Source: Panonychus citri
Taxonomy: Eukaryota > Arthropoda > Arachnida > Trombidiformes > Tetranychidae
NCBI RefSeq assembly: GCF_014898815.1
Contig: NW_026515531.1
Coordinates: forward strand, 117,066 to 181,065
Direction: 5' to 3'
DNA length: 64,000 bases
How positions within the stretch are numbered: position 1 is the stretch's first letter; each line of letters begins with the position of its first letter. Positions 62,706-64,000 of the stretch are shown here, one piece after another. The position numbers and the translations under genes were made by a program. The notes below the pieces were generated by a model, which was not told the origin of the DNA, made no database searches, and saw nothing but the letters and a program-made list of their open reading frames with translations.

Positions 62706-63663
62706 TTAATCATTAAGACTACGAGTATGACAAAAACAACGAGATCACTTTCAATACATTAGAAACATTTGACTTATTACAATTAATTTGATTGTAAAAA
62801 TGATGAAACAATCAAAGAAACCAAACCTCAAAGGAAAAGGTCAACAAAAGTAACAATCAAATTATCAACTAATGACAATCAATTAACTTAATCATCTGAT
62901 TGTTGATTATGGATTTAAAACAAGACATTGGGATTAAACGGGGATTTTTTTTATATTTGACAAGATAATTAAGATTATGATGATTACCCAAAGATTAATG
63001 AATGACTCTCTTTAGACTAAATCATTAATCTAAATCAATCATCAAGATTAAATTTACTTTTTCTATTACATATTAAACTTGTTGATTGTTAATCGTTGAT
63101 TTCATATTATATCATCATCATCATCATCATCATTTGAAAGCTGATTTGAAAGTAATCATAATTTTGTCTTAACTAACCAATAATGTTAACCTTAAATTGT
63201 GACAATTTAAAAATAACAAGAAAACATATTAGATTAGACAAGAAATTAGGTTAAATTGTTACACATTTATTACTATTATTGTTTTAATACTTTTTACATG
63301 ATCAGTGAAAATAAACACTAATCAAGATAATCTTGATAATCCTTGATTGTTATTGTTAACCAAATGATTTAATGTCAAACTTCATGCTGTTTGTTTGTTG
63401 TAAGATGATATTTATTGTTGATTGTTGATAAACACGAGAAAATTGTCAATTACTGTCAATCAATTGGATTAAATTTGATTGTAACATTTTTGAATAACAT
63501 GATCATTATAATGAAATAAATCACAATTAAGATTTAATTTTGTTTTTTTCTTCACTTTTTCAACTGTATTTTTTTATTGTATCTGTTTTTTTTTGTTAAA
63601 TGTTTTTCTTGGATGTTTGCTGTATTTAGGTAAACAATTAACTAATTGTAATAGCGTTTACAA
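62706..63663. other. 3' intergenic region, FAS-like gene / array member
   Basis: About 960 bp between two converging genes, AT-rich, with an ATC run at about 63,110-63,132. I looked here for ACP (DSL serine motif) or thioesterase exons of the FAS-like gene and saw none. Confidence 0.45.
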
Positions 63664-64000
63664 TTAGTTAATTGAGTTAGCTAGATAATCTTGAAATTTT
63701 TTCTCAAAGGATTTAACCTGTTTTTCGTTTAATTTAATTCTGCTAATTATAATTCTAAGGTAAGCTTTTTTAACTTCAGTTGTATCATTAATGTCCAACT
63801 CCCCAGGATAATCAATTTGTGAACAATATTCTGAAGTTTCTGAAGATGATTCAGGGATTGAGATAAATTCAGTTGTTGATTCCCATTCTGGTTCAGTAAC
63901 TGATTCAGTTTCTGGTTCAGTTTCTGGTTCAGTTTCTGGTTCAGTTTCTGGTTGAGATTCAGAAACGATTAAAGTTTCTGCTGTTGTTGTGGTGGTGGTT
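63664..64000 (-). CDS. Small secreted array protein 18, C-terminal part (partial)
   Basis: Reading the minus strand from the right edge gives 112 codons ending in TAA at 63,666-63,664. It begins in a Thr run, then has four tandem PETE units in an acidic stretch (SQPETEPETEPETEPETES), then CSQIDYPGELDINDTTEVKKA and a terminal helix ending DYLANSIN. The part after the cysteine aligns with array protein 13 (CSQFDFPEKIDPTNETDVRQG plus helix), so this is a further member of the secreted family beyond the FAS-like gene. The signal-peptide exon lies outside the window. The acidic repeat replaces the hydrophobic segment of its relatives. Confidence 0.78.
   Translation of the reverse strand, partial: TTTTTTAETLIVSESQPETEPETEPETEPETESVTEPEWESTTEFISIPESSSETSEYCSQIDYPGELDINDTTEVKKAYLRIIISRIKLNEKQVKSFEKKFQDYLANSIN

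Noticed and set aside
1..64000. tRNA, rRNA, CRISPR or prokaryotic operon features
   Set aside because: No tRNA B-box with a matching cloverleaf, no rRNA-like stretch, no spaced repeats; spliced animal genes exclude a prokaryotic source.

Overview
The window is AT-rich animal DNA. It has short GT-AG introns (about 50-120 bp in most genes), Asn-, Ser- and His-rich low-complexity runs, and orthologues of conserved animal genes: GATB, NUP155, PABPN1, WDR82, a FANCM helicase and a type I fatty acid synthase-like protein. Gene density, base composition and a tandem array of small secreted proteins that I cannot match to any widely conserved family fit a plant-feeding acariform mite, most likely a spider mite. 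The species is inference; the gene identities come from reading conserved motifs. No prokaryotic, tRNA, rRNA or CRISPR features were seen.

Layout. Bases 1-11880 hold no convincing gene. They look like the long first intron of a minus-strand Kekkon-like LRR receptor, whose first coding exon is at 11887-12641, and they contain an exact 869-bp direct repeat. From 14.3 to 29.9 kb lies a compact housekeeping block: GATB (+), NUP155 (+, two single-base frame breaks), PABPN1 (-, six exons, last exon 31 nt), WDR82 (+, sharing a short bidirectional promoter with PABPN1) and a short FANCM/Hef-type helicase (-).

From 31.1 to 53.8 kb is the most unusual part: 16 intact or near-intact genes plus one pseudogene for small secreted cysteine-containing proteins. 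All share a two-exon design: a signal-peptide exon, a phase-1 intron, then one exon for the mature protein. I resolved the splice sites of every copy by eye and each splices to an open frame of about 143-197 codons, except the pseudogene. An 18th member enters from the right edge (63664-64000, minus strand). Sequence subgroups, block-wise mosaicism and duplicated flanks point to ongoing unequal crossing-over and gene conversion. Two broken pieces of the neighbouring FANCM gene are embedded in the array, antisense to the array genes. One of them is fused to a further spliced fragment of unknown origin, and a TA-flanked inverted-repeat element (MITE-like) sits between two array genes.

From 54.7 to 62.7 kb is a fatty acid synthase-like gene. 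Its ketosynthase triad is intact, but the acyltransferase arginine, both dehydratase catalytic residues and the enoyl-reductase glycine motif look altered, there is no ACP or thioesterase, and the frame breaks about six times. NUP155 carries the same kind of single-base break, so some breaks may be assembly errors rather than decay.

The housekeeping genes act independently (mitochondrial Gln-tRNA formation, nuclear pore, poly(A) tail control, H3K4 methylation/transcription termination, fork repair). The array genes presumably act outside the cell, for example as salivary or gut secretions; that function is inference only.
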